Shown: positions 32,954 through 32,974 of the stretch, piece after piece | Layout: each line of letters starts with the position of its first letter | Position numbering within the stretch: the first letter of the stretch is position 1 | NCBI GenBank assembly: GCA_016218705.1 | Contig: JACRDC010000022.1 | Span: 1-32,974, forward strand | Length of the DNA stretch: 32,974 bases | Direction of reading: 5' to 3' | DNA from: Desulfarculus sp. | GTDB lineage: Bacteria > Desulfobacterota > Desulfarculia > Desulfarculales > Desulfarculaceae | The notes under the pieces: generated by a model | What the model saw: only the letters and a program-made list of their open reading frames with translations | Databases searched by the model: none | Told to the model about the DNA's origin: nothing | Translations under genes and position numbers: made by a program

Positions 32954-32974
32954 TGGGCCGCGCGCAAGGGCCAC

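Overview
The window is a GC-rich, gene-dense bacterial stretch. Almost every gene has strongly G/C-ending codons, Shine-Dalgarno sites are clear, and many genes overlap by 4 bases. The gene content is a ferredoxin-dependent 2-oxoacid oxidoreductase, homologues of adenylylsulfate (APS) reductase and of the Qmo/Hdr electron-transfer proteins, a heme-motif sensor kinase and universal stress proteins. This points to an anaerobic sulfate-reducing Desulfobacterota (old Deltaproteobacteria), perhaps near Desulfarculus. That placement is inference from gene content; no rRNA or other marker gene is present.

Layout. (1) 1-311: no convincing complete gene; an atypical open frame in 1-135 may be the tail of a mobile-element gene. 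(2) 312-7400, minus strand: a tripartite RND efflux operon in the order outer-membrane factor, periplasmic adaptor, inner-membrane pump, with an HDOD signalling protein downstream. (3) 7612-11790, plus strand: four tandem, translationally coupled paralogues of a two-part GNAT-like protein, followed by an Fsr-type MFS exporter. (4) 13220-16566, plus strand: a korDABC 2-oxoacid:ferredoxin oxidoreductase operon with a small secreted protein gene lodged between korA and korB, then a small cysteine-rich protein. (5) 16977-17495: intergenic, with copy 1 of a ~200 bp multi-hairpin repeat. (6) 17496-19338: two divergent genes for exported proteins, then a large inverted repeat at a convergent gene junction. 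(7) 19502-23300, minus strand: an NtrC-family sigma-54 activator and its membrane histidine kinase, which carries a CxxCH heme motif. (8) 23550-32753, plus strand: a nine-gene cluster: universal stress protein, YeiH-family transporter, membrane-anchored biotinyl/lipoyl-like protein, second stress protein, DASS anion transporter, AprA-like flavoprotein, AprB-like ferredoxin, QmoB-like HdrA-MvhD fusion, and a short HdrC-like protein. Copy 2 of the multi-hairpin repeat starts at the stop codon of the last gene.

The most interesting region is 19502-32753. A good sigma-54 promoter (23485-23500), with a 22 bp palindrome about 100 bp upstream of its expected start site, lies between the kinase/activator pair and the plus-strand cluster. 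The simplest reading is that a heme- or redox-sensing two-component system switches on an alternative APS-reductase-like/Qmo-like redox module together with two anion transporters. The AprA-like protein keeps the residues I align with the APS-reductase active site, but both Apr-like subunits are shorter than the canonical ones and the gene order (alpha before beta) is reversed. The substrate is unknown; a sulfur oxyanion or sulfonate-derived compound is a hypothesis. All family assignments come from reading motifs by eye, not from database searches.
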